Shown piece by piece: positions 1 through 6,569 of a stretch of DNA of 17,588 nucleotides. Under the pieces are notes generated by a model. It was not told the origin of the DNA and searched no databases. It worked only from the letters and a program-made list of their open reading frames with translations. The DNA lies in assembly GCA_003454665.1 (NCBI GenBank), contig DMKB01000230.1, positions 331 to 17,918 of the forward strand. Direction: 5' to 3'. Each line of letters starts with the position of its first letter. The first letter of the stretch is position 1. The position numbers and the translations under genes were made by a program. Source of the DNA: Nitrospiraceae bacterium (lineage in GTDB: Bacteria; Nitrospirota; UBA9217).

Positions 1-312
1 GAAGGCGTGTATATCATCTGGCACGGTGGCCATGAGCCAACGGTCGTCACAATCGGCCACGGAGCGATCTGGGACCGTTTGATCGCCCATCGCCTCGATC
101 CGCACATCCTGCACTACCAGCGCCACGGCCTCTTCGTGACCTGGACACAACTTCCGCCGGACCACCGGGACGGCGTCGTTAAATATCTCTCCCAGGTCCT
201 TACCCCCCGGAATGAGTGCTCCGTCCCGGAGTGCGAGCAGACCGGCGTGGATCTGCCCTGGAAGGCCGAGCTCCTGCCTGTGCAACGCAACGGGTGCAAC
301 AACGGCCCTTAA
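1..312 (+). CDS. GIY-YIG-like small hypothetical protein, 5'-truncated
   Basis: The frame is open from the first base, so the true start lies outside the window; the GTG at 7 is only the first start codon visible. The visible N-terminal part reads G-V-Y-I-I, then about ten residues, then V-T-I-G, followed by D-R-L-I-A-H-R. This spacing resembles the GIY...YIG core with the following Arg-Leu...His of GIY-YIG-fold proteins. The C-terminal part contains V-D-L-P-W. I believe similar short proteins of about 100-110 residues are common unnamed hypotheticals, but no function can be assigned. It is the only plus-strand gene supported here. It converges on the aminotransferase gene, and the two stop codons overlap (310-312 against 309-311). 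Its last codons contain the 19-nt motif described separately, so the C-terminal tail may be a recent acquisition. Confidence 0.6.
   Translation, partial: EGVYIIWHGGHEPTVVTIGHGAIWDRLIAHRLDPHILHYQRHGLFVTWTQLPPDHRDGVVKYLSQVLTPRNECSVPECEQTGVDLPWKAELLPVQRNGCNNGP
286..304. repeat. 19-nt boundary motif, copy A
   Basis: CGCAACGGGTGCAACAACG on the plus strand. It is identical to copy C at 4797-4815 and nearly identical to copy B at 3406-3423. It lies 4 bases beyond the stop codon of the minus-strand aminotransferase gene and inside the last codons of the plus-strand gene. All three copies share one orientation, and each sits at the 3' end of a minus-strand gene group. Confidence 0.7.
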
Positions 313-1574
313 GTATCTTTGCCTCGCTCGGCTATTTCGTTGGAATAATTCATGACTTTTTCAAAAGCGTGGGCGTATTGGTCTAAAATGCCGTTATCTG
401 GCCCAGGAAAAGATGGTAGTTTTAGGAGGGATTTATTTGCCGCTTCAGTAAAGGGTAGAGAAACGTCTTCATATGACGGTACTTGCTCCCCTGGGGGTAA
501 CCGCAATACACTCTTGAAAACCCCCTCGGTGAAAATTGGTTGTTGGTGCAGTAACGGATATCTTGGAGCAGCCACCTGGCAACCCTCCTTAGTCAATGCC
601 GCGGTCAGCATTTCGATGGATAGAGGATGTTTCGTTTCATCGTATCTGATGAGGTACTCAAAATAAACTCTTTGTATGTGATCAGGCGGCAGGAATGTAT
701 GAAAACCGAGTTTCTCCAGTTTTTTGGATAAATAGGTAAGATTTTTATTGCGCGTTTCATTATGCTCTTTCAGCCGTCTGAGTTGATTACAGCCTATGGC
801 GGCGGAAAGGGGCGCTATGCGTGTTTTTATCCCGAAACTCGTTGCGGCAAATCTACGGGATGGCGTCTCAAGTTCTATGACTCTGGTAATATCTCCAAGG
901 CACACAGCTTTCTCGTAATATTCATACTTATTGCAAAGAAAAATCCCGCCCTCCCCTGCCGGGGCAAGCTTGTCTCCCTGCAGGCTGAATACCGAAATGT
1001 CTCCCAGTGAACCGCATGGCCTGCCTCTCCAGGAGGCACCATGGACATGAGATGCGTCCTCAATAATTTTCAGGTTGTATCGTTCCGCAATAGTAAACAG
1101 CTCCGTCATCTTGCTCGGAAGCCCCCAAAGATGAACGACAACGATAGCGCGAGTCTTTGCCGTTATCTTTTTTTCCACATCTACCGGATCAATACCCAGC
1201 CGTTCTTTATCGCTTTCACAAAAAACGGGGACCGCCCCGACCCACAGCATCGGAAGCACTGAAGCCCAAAAAGTAGCGGAGGGCACCAGAACTTCATCAC
1301 CAGGCTGAAGGCCGATGCTGTGGAAAGCTGCTAGTAAAGCAGAGGTGCCATTGTTGTGGGCAAGTGCATATGATCGCCCGGTAAAATCAGCGTAGGATTT
1401 CTCTAATTCTCGAATAACGTTATGCGTTGAAATATTTCCATCCCGCATAACTTGCAATACGGCCTCTTCATCATCATGAGTAAGGTCGGGCCATTTGTTT
1501 GAGCGTTCATGGCCTATGGACAGCGCAGGCGTACCACCTAAAATGGCGGGAAGACTTGTTTTGTCATGGGTCAT
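309..1574 (-). CDS. DegT/DnrJ/EryC1/StrS-family PLP aminotransferase
   Basis: A 421-residue fold-type I PLP enzyme of the sugar or cyclitol aminotransferase family, a normal length for it. Visible motifs are N-N-G-T-S-A-L at about 74-80 (phosphate binding), E-D-A-S-H-V-H-G-A at about 172-180 (D173 should contact the PLP pyridine nitrogen), and S-L-Q-G-D-K at 197-202, where K202 is the likely Schiff-base lysine, followed by G-E-G-G. Known members transfer an amino group from Glu or Gln to a keto-sugar, keto-cyclitol or related carbonyl; the substrate here is unknown. The ATG at 1574 lies 16 nt after the stop of the upstream FAD oxidoreductase gene, so the two are probably cotranscribed. The Shine-Dalgarno is weak (AGAAAGTGA). 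Both genes are clearly more AT-rich than the genes to the right, suggesting transfer. A role together with the oxidoreductase (oxidise an alcohol, then aminate the carbonyl) is inference. Confidence 0.9.
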   Translation of the reverse strand: MTHDKTSLPAILGGTPALSIGHERSNKWPDLTHDDEEAVLQVMRDGNISTHNVIRELEKSYADFTGRSYALAHNNGTSALLAAFHSIGLQPGDEVLVPSATFWASVLPMLWVGAVPVFCESDKERLGIDPVDVEKKITAKTRAIVVVHLWGLPSKMTELFTIAERYNLKIIEDASHVHGASWRGRPCGSLGDISVFSLQGDKLAPAGEGGIFLCNKYEYYEKAVCLGDITRVIELETPSRRFAATSFGIKTRIAPLSAAIGCNQLRRLKEHNETRNKNLTYLSKKLEKLGFHTFLPPDHIQRVYFEYLIRYDETKHPLSIEMLTAALTKEGCQVAAPRYPLLHQQPIFTEGVFKSVLRLPPGEQVPSYEDVSLPFTEAANKSLLKLPSFPGPDNGILDQYAHAFEKVMNYSNEIAERGKDT

Positions 1575-1590
1575 TTTTTTTCACTTTCTG

Positions 1591-3099
1591 TCATTGGATT
1601 TGCTCAATTATTTGATCGAACCGTTCTCGAACGTTGCCTCTATATTCGTGCAGGTGACTATCGTGATTCTTCACGCTGCTTTCAGGTAAATGCGAGGATA
1701 TCTTTTTGAGGTATTCACCATTTTCATCGTGAAAGCCAAGGCCCCCTCGGGGTATCCATTGGGAAATGTTCGTTCTCCTTCTTAAATAATCTTCAAGAGT
1801 ACAACAAAACTCATGACGAACGCACCAGTCAATAGCAGGTATGTTTCCCTGCAAACCGGGGAACGATGTCCAAGCTGCTTTTTCGGTTCGATTATCTGTG
1901 CAGGGGATTTCCTTCAGGCGAGGAGGAATTTTATCATTTATTTTCCTTGTTACTTTTTCGGCCAGTGAAATGCAGCCGCTGATTTTACCTCCATAAATGG
2001 AAATCCATGGCACATCTGCATTATCAACAATTTTGTGGTGGCGGGAAATATCGAGCGGATAGCAGTCGGCGTTGAAGGTTTTTTTTACGGCGAGAGGCCG
2101 GAGACCACACCGGAGCGAAATAATATTCGACTTGGCCAACGAAGGATCAAGATTTCTCGATGCATGTTTCAGTAAAAATTGGATATCTTCAGGGGTAATT
2201 GAATGGCCATCTTCAATAGATGTCTCCATAGTCTCTGTTGGCCCCCAAAGCGAAACAGGCCCCCAGGGGATAAAGGCCAATGCGTCGCCATTTTTTCCCA
2301 TTTCAAAAATGAGCGGGGCATGGTGTTTATCCGGTCTCGCATATCCAATAAAAACACCTTTGCTGTAGACATGCTTATAAGGACTTTGAATGCCGAATTG
2401 CTCATTGACTCTATCAGCCCATACCCCGGCACAATTAAGAAGCATGTTAGCCTTTACCGTGCATTGGTCCCCTGAAAAATGATCTTTTATGTCTAAAGAC
2501 CAGCGTTTGTCTTTTTTATTAAAGTTCGCATTCTGAATGGAGCAATAATTAATGGCCAAAGAGTTTTCTGTTTGATGATCCAATATCCAATCCAGAACAA
2601 ACCTGCTGTCAGACTGCCTAAGAAATCCCTCCTGGTAAATAATGGACTCAGCATCATTTTTCTCGTTTATAATGTTACGCTCTTCAAACTTTTCCTGAAA
2701 TGCCGGCCTTTCTCGTTTACACTTTCCCAACATCCAATACAGTTGCAAGGCAAGATAGATTAAATACCTATTTCGTCCCCCGTGGCCATTTAGGATGTAT
2801 CTGAAATCTTTCGACGTAATTTGATCACTAAATGAACGTATCAGCGCATCCCGATCACGAGAAAAATTACAGACAGATACAAAATCGAATTTTCTCATAT
2901 AGAGCAACCCACCCCAAATCATCATGGATGAAGCCTGGCTTGTTCCACAGCTGAAATCACCTTTGTCTATGAGAAAAACGTTATAGCCCTGTCGACACAG
3001 CGCTTTATAAATTGCCGCACCGCTTATTCCACCGCCAATAATGGCAATATCAAAAGATTTATTTTTGGCAATATTCCAATTAGTTTCGCGAATGTTCAT
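1591..3099 (-). CDS. GlpD-like FAD-dependent oxidoreductase
   Basis: A 502-residue protein of the FAD-dependent glycerol-3-phosphate dehydrogenase/DAO family. The N-terminus carries the Rossmann dinucleotide motif I-I-G-G-G-I-S-G-A-A (20-29) and an acidic end to strand 2 (L-I-D-K-G-D). The GlpD signature region follows at about 52-68 as C-G-T-S-Q-A-S-S-M-M-I-W-G-G-L-L-Y-M. Classical GlpD has S-S-K-L-I-H-G-G-L-R-Y-L here, so His is Trp and the Arg of L-R-Y is Leu. The protein is therefore in the family but probably does not act on glycerol-3-phosphate in the standard way. The ATG at 3099 has a good Shine-Dalgarno (GGAGACTC, about 7 nt away). It is the first gene of a two-gene unit with the aminotransferase, and base composition is low-GC: 21 of 60 bases are G or C in 2521-2580. 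The substrate is unknown. Confidence 0.82.
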   Translation of the reverse strand: MNIRETNWNIAKNKSFDIAIIGGGISGAAIYKALCRQGYNVFLIDKGDFSCGTSQASSMMIWGGLLYMRKFDFVSVCNFSRDRDALIRSFSDQITSKDFRYILNGHGGRNRYLIYLALQLYWMLGKCKRERPAFQEKFEERNIINEKNDAESIIYQEGFLRQSDSRFVLDWILDHQTENSLAINYCSIQNANFNKKDKRWSLDIKDHFSGDQCTVKANMLLNCAGVWADRVNEQFGIQSPYKHVYSKGVFIGYARPDKHHAPLIFEMGKNGDALAFIPWGPVSLWGPTETMETSIEDGHSITPEDIQFLLKHASRNLDPSLAKSNIISLRCGLRPLAVKKTFNADCYPLDISRHHKIVDNADVPWISIYGGKISGCISLAEKVTRKINDKIPPRLKEIPCTDNRTEKAAWTSFPGLQGNIPAIDWCVRHEFCCTLEDYLRRRTNISQWIPRGGLGFHDENGEYLKKISSHLPESSVKNHDSHLHEYRGNVRERFDQIIEQIQ

Positions 3100-3472
3100 A
3101 AAGAGTCTCCACGGTCAGGCCTACCTTCATGTCATGGTATCAACGTAACGAGGCAAAAAAGAAAAATGGCGATCAGGTGGACCCCGGCTTATGATGCCTA
3201 CAATGCCTCAGCAATAGTTATAATATTGTCATTAGAGAATAATGGAAACGGTAAGAAATGGCAAGCTTGAATCTAGCAATACACTTCAGAGAGAATAACT
3301 GCATAGACAGGTGACGCATTAGGGATGCGCCAGTGATCTGCTAGCGCATATTATTGGTGTCAAACCTAGCCCCAATCGTGGGCATCGTAGATGTACTTGC
3401 GTAATGCAGCGGGTGCAACAACATCGCCTTGATGTTTTCGCAGGTTCCTCCAGCTGAAACCTGACCTGTCAA
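3100..3472. other. 373-bp intergenic region with hairpins and boundary motif
   Basis: No convincing gene. It holds three short arms that can pair in two exclusive ways, CGCAT (3315-3319), ATGCGC (3325-3330) and GCGCAT (3344-3349). It also holds boundary motif copy B (3406-3423) and an inverted repeat CAGGTT/AACCTG (3441-3446, 3458-3463) just downstream of the YiiX-like gene, which could be part of a terminator but lacks a T-run. The promoter for the FAD oxidoreductase should lie in the AT-rich part at 3100-3300; I see no clear -35/-10 pair. Confidence 0.5.
3406..3423. repeat. Boundary motif, copy B (diverged)
   Basis: Reads GCAGCGGGTGCAACAACA. It shares the exact 12-mer GGGTGCAACAAC and most flanking bases with copies A and C. 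It lies 50 nt beyond the stop codon of the YiiX-like gene. Confidence 0.6.
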
Positions 3473-4033
3473 TTACCATAACCGCTTCAGTGGATGAATG
3501 GTCTCGTAGATCTGGGGGTGCTCCTGGATGAAATCCCAGATATCGTCGGGAGCCGCTGCACTGGGTTCAACGCCGAAATTCTTACCCGCCTCTGAGAAGG
3601 CGTGGGCCACTAGCCAGGAGCAGATGGGGTAGTCACCGTTCCTTGCGAGCCGCCTGAACACGTACGCACCCAGGAGAACCCAATCGAGCAAATGGGCAAA
3701 GAGCTTGAATGTCCCGAATGTCCTCCCCACCTGTTTCTCGGCTTCCTGAACGATCGTCACGATCTGTTCATCGTTCAGGTTTTTCGGCCGGTAGACTGCC
3801 ACATCGTCCTTCGCAGGAGGGCCGTAGCGCTTCCAGAGGCGGTGACGTTTAACCTTCGCGCTCGCCTCAACCACCACCGCGGTCTGGAGCGTGCCTTCTT
3901 CCACCACCACGCCCACGTGGTTCACCTTGGTACGGCGCTCTCCGATGGAGCGGGTAAAGAACCGGATGCCCCAGCTGATCGGGCCCTTCCCCTTCGTAAG
4001 AAATATGTCACCCCGTTTGAGAAGAATGTCCAT
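3473..4033 (-). CDS. YiiX-like permuted NlpC/P60 (papain-fold) protein
   Basis: A 186-residue protein with the features of the circularly permuted NlpC/P60 superfamily (YiiX/YebB-like). It opens with L-K-R-G-D-I-F-L, then N-H-V-G at 38-41 (H39 the likely catalytic His), V-E-A-S at 56-59, and Y-P-I-C-S-W-L-V-A-H-A-F at 135-146 with C138 the likely nucleophile. In permuted members the His precedes the Cys, as here. Members act as amidases or thioesterases on peptide or lipid substrates; the substrate here is unknown. I chose the ATG at 4033 because GAGGAG lies 7-8 nt before it. A GTG at 4117 in the same frame overlaps the stop of the DUF3592 gene and would add 28 unconserved-looking residues. 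It probably forms a two-gene unit with the DUF3592 gene. No signal peptide is apparent with this start. Confidence 0.78.
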   Translation of the reverse strand: MDILLKRGDIFLTKGKGPISWGIRFFTRSIGERRTKVNHVGVVVEEGTLQTAVVVEASAKVKRHRLWKRYGPPAKDDVAVYRPKNLNDEQIVTIVQEAEKQVGRTFGTFKLFAHLLDWVLLGAYVFRRLARNGDYPICSWLVAHAFSEAGKNFGVEPSAAAPDDIWDFIQEHPQIYETIHPLKRLW

Positions 4034-4113
4034 AGGGCCCTCCTCTACCCATATTAGAAATGAACGCGGCATATTGATACTTCCAAAATAAATACACAAG
4101 CTGCTCGGATCGA

Positions 4114-4623
4114 TCACAGCCCTGCTGAGAAAGACTTAAACGCCAATGCTAAAAGAATACCAACGGCCAGGAATGCCAGCCTCCAAAGGGCAGTCTTTTT
4201 ATATCTCACGAATTCGTCGCTGAACCCGGGATTCAAAACGGCAAAAAACGGATTGTCCGGATCGTAATAAACTTTGACCGGCTTGCCGACGGGGAATTGC
4301 TCTAAATAGATATTGGCGTGCATTTCTTCGCCAAACGATTTCAAGGTATCTGTAATGGACATATTGTCAGACGTATGCATTGCTCCCTGCACCGTGAAAT
4401 CAAAGTGGACCTTGACACTGTACGATGTACCGGCATAGTACATAGTGGCGACTTCGACCTGCTCTAAATCTGCAGATCGTATCACGCCATCGACTGCAGG
4501 CCATGAGCGGCTGGCATGAGCATGCCAGAGGTTGACAGAGAAGACATAAAAAGAAAAGATGAAAAAAATAGCGAGGACAGGCAGCAGAAAGTTTACTATT
4601 TTTGCGAGTTCTTCAACATTCAT
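4114..4623 (-). CDS. DUF3592 domain membrane protein
   Basis: A 169-residue protein with two predicted membrane segments (about 11-34 and 148-165) flanking a soluble beta-rich domain. The domain has the DUF3592 pattern: S-W-P-A-V-D-G-V-I-R-S near 40, then Y-x-V-x-V-H-F-D-F, then P-V-G-K-P-V-K-V-Y-Y-D-P-D-N-P followed by A-V-L-N-P-G. The family is widespread and of unknown function. The ATG at 4623 has Shine-Dalgarno GAGGA about 7 nt away. Its stop codon lies 80 nt before the preferred start of the YiiX-like gene and overlaps that gene's alternative GTG start, so translational coupling is possible. Confidence 0.8.
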   Translation of the reverse strand: MNVEELAKIVNFLLPVLAIFFIFSFYVFSVNLWHAHASRSWPAVDGVIRSADLEQVEVATMYYAGTSYSVKVHFDFTVQGAMHTSDNMSITDTLKSFGEEMHANIYLEQFPVGKPVKVYYDPDNPFFAVLNPGFSDEFVRYKKTALWRLAFLAVGILLALAFKSFSAGL

Positions 4624-4787
4624 TCAGCATCCTCTTTGCTACAGTATAGCAAAGTATGTGAACGCCGTCTTGTTCCTCGACACTATAAAATTTACATTTT
4701 GCACTTTACATTTTGCATTTATAATGACCCTTGCCCCATGCCCCTTGACCCTGAACGCAAAGCAGACAGACCTGAACTACTGTGGTA
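4624..4787. repeat. Short intergenic spacer with AT-rich word repeats
   Basis: Contains repeated words of the type ATTTTGCA/CTTTACATTTTGCA at about 4690-4720, followed by near-duplicate words GACCCTTGCCCCATG and CCCTTGACCCTGA at 4726-4755. It resembles the degenerate word repeats seen in other spacers of this window. No gene is seen. Confidence 0.45.
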
Positions 4788-5393
4788 TCAACGCTGCGCA
4801 ACGGGTGCAACAACGTCTCCGTGAGTCGTGCGAAAGCGTGCCGTGAGCTGGGGAAAGAAGCAATGAAAATGGTTCTGCAACCGGTCATAGTTCTGCTCCA
4901 GTTCCTCGATGGCCGTGCCGAGCGTATTCTCCCGCCGCAGTCTCCTGGATATCCTCCTGAACGTCCCGTCGATCCCTTCCACGGTCCCGTAGCACCGCAG
5001 CCAGTCCTCCCGGATCATCTTCTCGATGACCATTGGCACCGGGTGCGGGATCGATACCTCATGACTGCCCAGATTTTCATAGACCCTTCCAACGAACGCA
5101 TCCAACCCGATGGAGCAGTAGCGGTCCCAGCCTGTCGTCAGAAAGTGGTCATACAGGACATCGATGATGACGCCGGCAAAGCGTCGTCTCGACCTGCTGA
5201 TGAGCCTCCTGCTCGCCGCGAAGATATCGTGTGAGTCCGTGAAGAAATCGGCCTTCCGGTGATTGCGGATCCCCGCGACGACCTCCGAGGGAAACCTGCC
5301 CTCCACATTGCCCTTGACGAAATCAGCAATGAAATTCCCCAGCATGGATTCAGGGGAGTTGTCGGAACAGACCATATGGGCGAGAAAATTCAT
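4788..5393 (-). CDS. acpH: Acyl carrier protein phosphodiesterase (AcpH/DUF479 family)
   Basis: A 201-residue protein matching the AcpH family, which in characterised members removes the 4'-phosphopantetheine arm from acyl carrier protein. The N-terminus M-N-F-L-A-H is typical. It is followed by S-M-L-G-N-F-I-A-D-F-V-K-G-N (16-29, with the family's conserved Asp at 24), G-I-R-N-H-R (41-46), F-F-T-D-S-H (50-55) and I-I-D-V-L-Y-D-H-F-L (76-85). Length is normal. The ATG at 5393 fits the conserved N-terminus, but no Shine-Dalgarno is visible, which is unusual among the genes here. The last dozen codons are made by boundary motif copy C, so the C-terminal residues are probably not family sequence. 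The gene stands alone. Confidence 0.85.
   Translation of the reverse strand: MNFLAHMVCSDNSPESMLGNFIADFVKGNVEGRFPSEVVAGIRNHRKADFFTDSHDIFAASRRLISRSRRRFAGVIIDVLYDHFLTTGWDRYCSIGLDAFVGRVYENLGSHEVSIPHPVPMVIEKMIREDWLRCYGTVEGIDGTFRRISRRLRRENTLGTAIEELEQNYDRLQNHFHCFFPQLTARFRTTHGDVVAPVAQR
4797..4815. repeat. 19-nt boundary motif, copy C
   Basis: CGCAACGGGTGCAACAACG, identical over all 19 bases to copy A at 286-304. It overlaps the final codons of the AcpH gene, whose stop is at 4788-4790. Confidence 0.7.
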
Positions 5394-5574
5394 AGGGCGT
5401 ATTGGGCCGGGCCGGTCTTGCGCTGTGCGTTGTGGAGCATTCCATCTCTCATGGGGGAAAGCATAGTACAGAATGAAGGAGAAGGCAAGGAGGAAAAAAA
5501 GCGGGTGTCAACCCCAAGCAGAACGACAGTTCAAGGTTCAAAGTTCAAAGTTCTGAGTTTTGAGTTCTAGGAGG
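5394..5574. repeat. Non-coding spacer upstream of acpH ending in word repeats
   Basis: No gene is seen. From about 5528 to 5572 the plus strand repeats the word GTTCAAAG or GTTTTGAGTTC four or five times in degenerate form. The promoter of acpH must lie here or further right; I could not identify it. Confidence 0.4.
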
Positions 5575-5812
5575 GCAGAGTACTGATGCCAGATACCTGA
5601 TGCAGGAAGCAGGAGACAGACTAGAGATATCTAGACAGCAGATTACAGAGGACAGCCGAAAGAGTACGGATACCCGATGCCTGATGCAAGATGCCCGATA
5701 AAGGAAGACAGACAGCAGACTACAGATTACCGATACCGGATACCTGATTCCGGATGCACGATGACAGAGAATAGACAACAGACTAGAAGACTATAGACGA
5801 CCGATACGGGAC
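5575..5812. repeat. Degenerate tandem repeat region
   Basis: About 240 bp built from variants of the words GATACCTGATGC, GATACCCGATGC, GAAGACAGACAGCAGACTA and CAGATTACC, arranged as roughly three imperfect units of about 70-85 bp. A minus-strand frame at 5545-5778 stays open only because the repeat lacks stops; its translation is repetitive Ser/Cys/Leu/Arg and is not protein-like. Confidence 0.65.
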
Positions 5813-5814
5813 AG

Positions 5815-5854
5815 GAAAAAAGAAAAGCCCGAGAATCTTGTGACTCTCAGGCTT
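5815..5854 (-). terminator. Rho-independent terminator of the FmdB-type gene
   Basis: On the minus strand, stem AAGCCTGAGA pairs with TCTCGGGCTT (one G-U pair). The stem extends inward by three more pairs to an ACAA loop and is followed by TTTTCTTTTTT. It begins about 40 nt after the stop codon of the FmdB-type gene. Confidence 0.85.
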
Positions 5855-5894
5855 TGTAAATGATAGTCCGCAGACCGCGGATTCGTTAGACGCC

Positions 5895-6089
5895 TCAGCC
5901 GCCGCCCCAGGCAGAACCGCCGGTGCTGCATGCCGCGCCCGACCCGTAGGACGAAAACTGGGACACGATCTTCTTGGCCTTCTTCTGGTCACAATAGGGA
6001 CAGGCCGTATTTTCCGGCTTGTCGCTGATCGACTGCAGCAGCACAAAATCCTTGCCGCAGGATTCACAGAGATATTCATAGAAAGGCAT
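5895..6089 (-). CDS. FmdB-type zinc ribbon protein
   Basis: A 64-residue protein with the FmdB regulatory-protein zinc ribbon. It starts M-P-F-Y-E-Y-L-C-E-S-C-G, giving Cys pair 8/11, and has the second pair at 30/33 (C-P-Y-C). The tail is rich in Ser and Gly and contains a further Cys at 54, as is common in this family. FmdB-like proteins are often annotated as putative regulators, but their function is not established. The ATG at 6089 has Shine-Dalgarno AAAGGAG about 9 nt away. A terminator hairpin lies directly upstream of that Shine-Dalgarno, and a second terminator follows the gene. Confidence 0.85.
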   Translation of the reverse strand: MPFYEYLCESCGKDFVLLQSISDKPENTACPYCDQKKAKKIVSQFSSYGSGAACSTGGSAWGGG

Positions 6090-6106
6090 AGGGGAAAACT
6101 CCTTTC

Positions 6107-6141
6107 AAAAAATCAGCAGGGGTAATCTGTCATGCCCCTGC
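6107..6141 (-). terminator. Terminator/attenuator between DUF2892 gene and FmdB-type gene
   Basis: On the minus strand, GCAGGGG pairs with CCCCTGC across a 12-nt loop, followed by TGATTTTTT. The T-run ends at the Shine-Dalgarno of the FmdB-type gene. It could terminate the DUF2892 transcript or attenuate readthrough into the next gene. Confidence 0.75.
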
Positions 6142-6158
6142 CGGTATCAAGTTTCGGA

Positions 6159-6383
6159 TCAGCACTTGCAACGCTCCCGCGCTCCAAGTGCATGTAATAT
6201 AATACTCATCGGGCAGAATCCTGTCAAGGCAAAAATCATGAGCATAGAGCCCACAAAGCCCGTGAAGATGAACCAGCCCGGATGCACGAAATACCCCAGG
6301 AGCAGGCTCCCGAGCGTAAAGAAGCCGCCGATAAGCCTGACCCATCTTTCCAAATACCAAGTTTTTGTGTCTGCGATATACAT
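6159..6383 (-). CDS. DUF2892 (YgaP-like transmembrane) protein
   Basis: A 74-residue membrane protein with two hydrophobic segments (about 16-33 and 37-55). It carries the family motif F-A-L-T-G-F-C-P-M-S-I-I-L near 51-63. DUF2892 proteins are small inner-membrane proteins, in some bacteria fused or adjacent to rhodanese domains; their function is not established. The C-terminus adds C-K-C. The ATG at 6383 has a strong Shine-Dalgarno (AGGAGG, 5-6 nt away). The FmdB-type gene follows 69 nt downstream behind a terminator hairpin. The spacer upstream (6384-6569) contains degenerate repeat words. Confidence 0.85.
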   Translation of the reverse strand: MYIADTKTWYLERWVRLIGGFFTLGSLLLGYFVHPGWFIFTGFVGSMLMIFALTGFCPMSIILHALGARERCKC

Positions 6384-6394
6384 AGTTTCCTCCT

Positions 6395-6483
6395 ATTGTT
6401 ATACAAACTCCAAATTTCAAGCAACAAATCCCAAATAATGTTCAAATGCTAAAAAATTAGCCACAGAGGACACAGAGAAAAAC
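6395..6483. repeat. Intergenic word repeats
   Basis: Contains CAAACTCCAAATTTCAAGC and CAAATCCCAAATAATG words (about 6404-6441), then GCCACAGAGGACACAGAGAA (about 6460-6479). The second word recurs at 15573-15600, and inverted in part at 15870-15886. The first type recurs at 12890-13041. Confidence 0.5.
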
Positions 6484-6569
6484 GAGAATATCTTGAAGAA
6501 AAACTTAATGCCTGTTGTTTTGTCCAATCTCGTTCCGTGCCCCTGTCAAACGACACATCTCTTTATCTT

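Noticed and set aside
286..304. Assigning the 19-nt motif outright as an integron attC site
   Set aside because: No GTTRRRY/RYYYAAC cores or paired inner arms were found by eye at the copies, and no integrase is in the window. It is kept only as a hypothesis in the findings.
5545..5778. Minus-strand open frame in the tandem repeat region
   Set aside because: The translation is repetitive in step with the DNA words and has no start context or protein-like composition.
5575..5812. Possible CRISPR array
   Set aside because: The repeats are degenerate, unequal in length and lack constant repeats with unique spacers of even size. No cas gene is near.
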